Assembly: GCF_000270245.1 (NCBI RefSeq)
Contig: NC_015635.1
Location: 496,001-560,000 of the forward strand
Reading direction: 5' to 3'
DNA from: Microlunatus phosphovorus NM-1
GTDB lineage: Bacteria; Actinomycetota; Actinomycetes; Propionibacteriales; Propionibacteriaceae
Length of the DNA stretch: 64,000 nt
The translations under genes were made by a program, and so were the position numbers. A model generated the notes under the pieces. That model had not been told where the DNA came from, searched no databases, and was given only the letters and a program-made list of their open reading frames with translations. The stretch's first letter is position 1; the number at the start of each line of letters is the position of its first letter. Positions 62,477-64,000 of this stretch are shown here, piece by piece.

Positions 62477-64000
62477 ATGGACGATCACCACGGTGCGGAG
62501 GCGCCCCTGGCGCCGGTTTCCGGCGAGCATGCCGGTGAGCTCTCCACCAAAGGCCTGAGTGCCGGCACGGTCGGTCTGATCGGCGCGGTCGTCATCGGGA
62601 TCTCGTGCATCGCACCCGCGTACACGTTCACGGCGGCCGTCGGGCCGACCGCGTCGGTGGTGGGCCTGCAGGTCCCCGCGATCATCCTGGTCGGCTTCAT
62701 CCCGATGCTTCTGGTGGCGTTCGGCTACCGGGAGCTGAATCGCGAAATGCCTGACTCCGGTACCTCTTTCACCTGGGCGAGCCGTGCCTTCGGGCCCTGG
62801 ATCGGCTGGATGGCGGGCTGGGGACTGGTCGCAGCCACGATCCTGGTGCTGTCCAATCTCGCCGGGGTTGCGGTGGAGTTCCTCTTCCTGCTGATCTCCC
62901 AGCTGAGCGGCAATGAGTCGATCGCCGGGCTCGCGGACATCCGCGGGATCAATATCGGGGTCTGCTTGCTCTTCATGCTCGGCGCCACCGCCATCTCCTA
63001 CCGGGACATGCAGACCACCCAGAAGCTCCAGTACGTGCTGGTGAGCTTTCAGGTCGTGGTGCTGCTGTTCTTCGCCGGAAGCGCCATCGTCCAGGGTGCG
63101 TCCGGCACCGGATTTGATTCCACCGCCTTCAGCTGGTCCTGGTTCAACCCGTTCGAGGTCGCCTCGTTCGGTGCGTTCGCAGCCGGGGTGTCGCTGTCGA
63201 TCTTCATCTTCTGGGGCTGGGACGTCACCCTCACCATGAACGAGGAGACCAAGGATCCCGAGAAGACGCCCGGTCGCGCGGCGACGGTGACCGTGCTCAC
63301 GATCGTGAGCCTGTACGTGCTGCTGGCGGTCGCGATGATCATGTACGCCGGCATCGGCACCGGAGAGCTCGGTCTTGGCAACCCCGAGATCCAGGAGAAC
63401 GTCTTCTTCTATCTGTCCGGTCCGATCCTCGGCCCGCTTGCTTTCCTGGTCTCGCTCGCGGTGCTCACCAGTTCGGCGTCGTCGTTGCAGTCCACCTTCG
63501 TCTCACCGGCCCGAACCCTCTTGGCGATGGGTCACTACGGCGCCCTGCCGTCGTCGTTCGCGCGCGTCAGCCCGCGGTTCTTCACGCCCGGTTACGCCAC
63601 GATCGTCTCTTCGGTCGTCGCCTCCGTGTTCTATGCGGTGATGCGCTTCCTCAGTGAGAACGTGCTGTGGGACACCATCACCGCGCTCGGCATGATGATC
63701 TGCTTCTACTACGGGCTGACCGCGTTCGCGTGCGTCTGGTATTTCCGCAAGCAGTGGTTCGACTCGTTGCGGAGCACGCTGTTCACCTTCGTGTTCCCTC
63801 TCGTCGGCGGCGTGATCTTGGCGGTGATGTTCGTGACGACGCTGGTCGAGTCGATGGATCCCGACTACGGCAGCGGGTCGAACATCGGCGGGTTGGGGCT
63901 GGTGTTCGTGCTCGGCTTGGGCGTGATCCTGGTCGGGGTCGTGGTGATGATCTGGCAGCGGATGAAGCGACCGGCGTTCTTCCGTGGTGAGACCCTGGCC
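62477..64000 (+). CDS. APC-family amino acid/polyamine permease, C-terminus beyond window
   Basis: The 508 visible residues show at least twelve membrane helices (VGLIGAVVIGISCIAPAYTF first), with MPDSGTSFTWASRAFGPWIG as the conserved second helix region, typical of the AspC/GabP-like APC superfamily. It starts ATG 62477 (GAAGGG nine bases upstream) or 62468, which overlaps the Usp stop. The C-terminal part runs off the end. The substrate is unknown. Confidence 0.9.
   Translation, partial: MDDHHGAEAPLAPVSGEHAGELSTKGLSAGTVGLIGAVVIGISCIAPAYTFTAAVGPTASVVGLQVPAIILVGFIPMLLVAFGYRELNREMPDSGTSFTWASRAFGPWIGWMAGWGLVAATILVLSNLAGVAVEFLFLLISQLSGNESIAGLADIRGINIGVCLLFMLGATAISYRDMQTTQKLQYVLVSFQVVVLLFFAGSAIVQGASGTGFDSTAFSWSWFNPFEVASFGAFAAGVSLSIFIFWGWDVTLTMNEETKDPEKTPGRAATVTVLTIVSLYVLLAVAMIMYAGIGTGELGLGNPEIQENVFFYLSGPILGPLAFLVSLAVLTSSASSLQSTFVSPARTLLAMGHYGALPSSFARVSPRFFTPGYATIVSSVVASVFYAVMRFLSENVLWDTITALGMMICFYYGLTAFACVWYFRKQWFDSLRSTLFTFVFPLVGGVILAVMFVTTLVESMDPDYGSGSNIGGLGLVFVLGLGVILVGVVVMIWQRMKRPAFFRGETLA

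Noticed and set aside
1-64000. CRISPR arrays, rRNA, tRNA genes or intact insertion sequences
   Set aside because: No regularly spaced repeats, rRNA cores, tRNA cloverleaf motifs or transposase motifs were seen.

Overview
The window is about 65-70% G+C by eye, uses many GTG starts and is packed with short overlaps (ATGA, GTGA). It looks like chromosomal DNA of a high-GC actinobacterium. The Pol-phosphoesterase-ligase order of LigD, a TagD-type cytidylyltransferase, four TetR regulators and repeated palindromic intergenic elements would fit a soil Propionibacteriales member (Microlunatus-like), but that placement is inference only. No rRNA, tRNA, CRISPR array, intact insertion sequence or phage was seen.

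Layout. 1-7.4 kb: an acyl-CoA dehydrogenase cut by the window edge, a pentapeptide-repeat protein, a DinB-like protein with a methyltransferase, then a C1/methylamine unit (purU, a dimethylglycine/sarcosine-dehydrogenase-like FAD-GcvT protein, TetR). 7.5-13.8 kb: two exported proteins, an AlbA/Schlafen-type ATPase regulator with AT-richer DNA, and an unusual GH13 enzyme. 13.7-21.1 kb: an MFS exporter, rifampin-phosphotransferase-like and TetR operon, a zinc-free MDR reductase, another TetR, a small membrane protein and an ECF sigma factor.

21.2-34.9 kb holds the most interesting region: thirteen minus-strand genes in one tightly packed block. In transcription order they are a FAD oxidase, a SAM methyltransferase, a P450, a CrtC-like protein, an MMPL transporter, a small membrane protein, a DUF2156 (aminoacyl-tRNA transferase type) protein, an acyl-CoA-dehydrogenase-fold protein, an acyl-thioester-reductase-like protein, a class III aminotransferase, an SRPBCC protein, a flavin reductase and an HD-domain protein. 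There is no PKS or NRPS. The combination (reductase plus aminotransferase to make an alkylamine, ACAD-fold enzyme plus flavin reductase to N-hydroxylate it, an aminoacyl-tRNA transferase and a small membrane protein) parallels the valanimycin/elaiomycin logic for azoxy or other N-N bonded products. I propose it as a candidate undescribed lipid-azoxy-type pathway.

35-44.5 kb: VOC protein, a P-loop kinase, two decayed genes (a sugar epimerase without its N-terminus and a toxin-like fragment), a winged-helix protein, ligD, a DinB protein, NUDIX, a YbdK-type carboxylate-amine ligase and a coiled-coil protein. 44.5-55.2 kb: panB-panC, a TagD-like cytidylyltransferase, a PatB-type C-S lyase, a Gfo/Idh/MocA oxidoreductase with a second rifampin-phosphotransferase-like enzyme, an AAG-type DNA glycosylase, a flavoprotein disulfide reductase and a secreted SH3-domain protein. 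55.2-64 kb: a hydrolase remnant, a divergent TetR/SnoaL pair, an MFS-XRE-aldo/keto reductase operon with a dyad-rich promoter, an AroE-like protein, a decayed DUF218 gene, a tandem universal stress protein and an APC permease running off the end.

Two families of palindromic intergenic elements occur, each in two copies, always between convergent genes. Several promoter regions carry perfect inverted repeats that look like operators.
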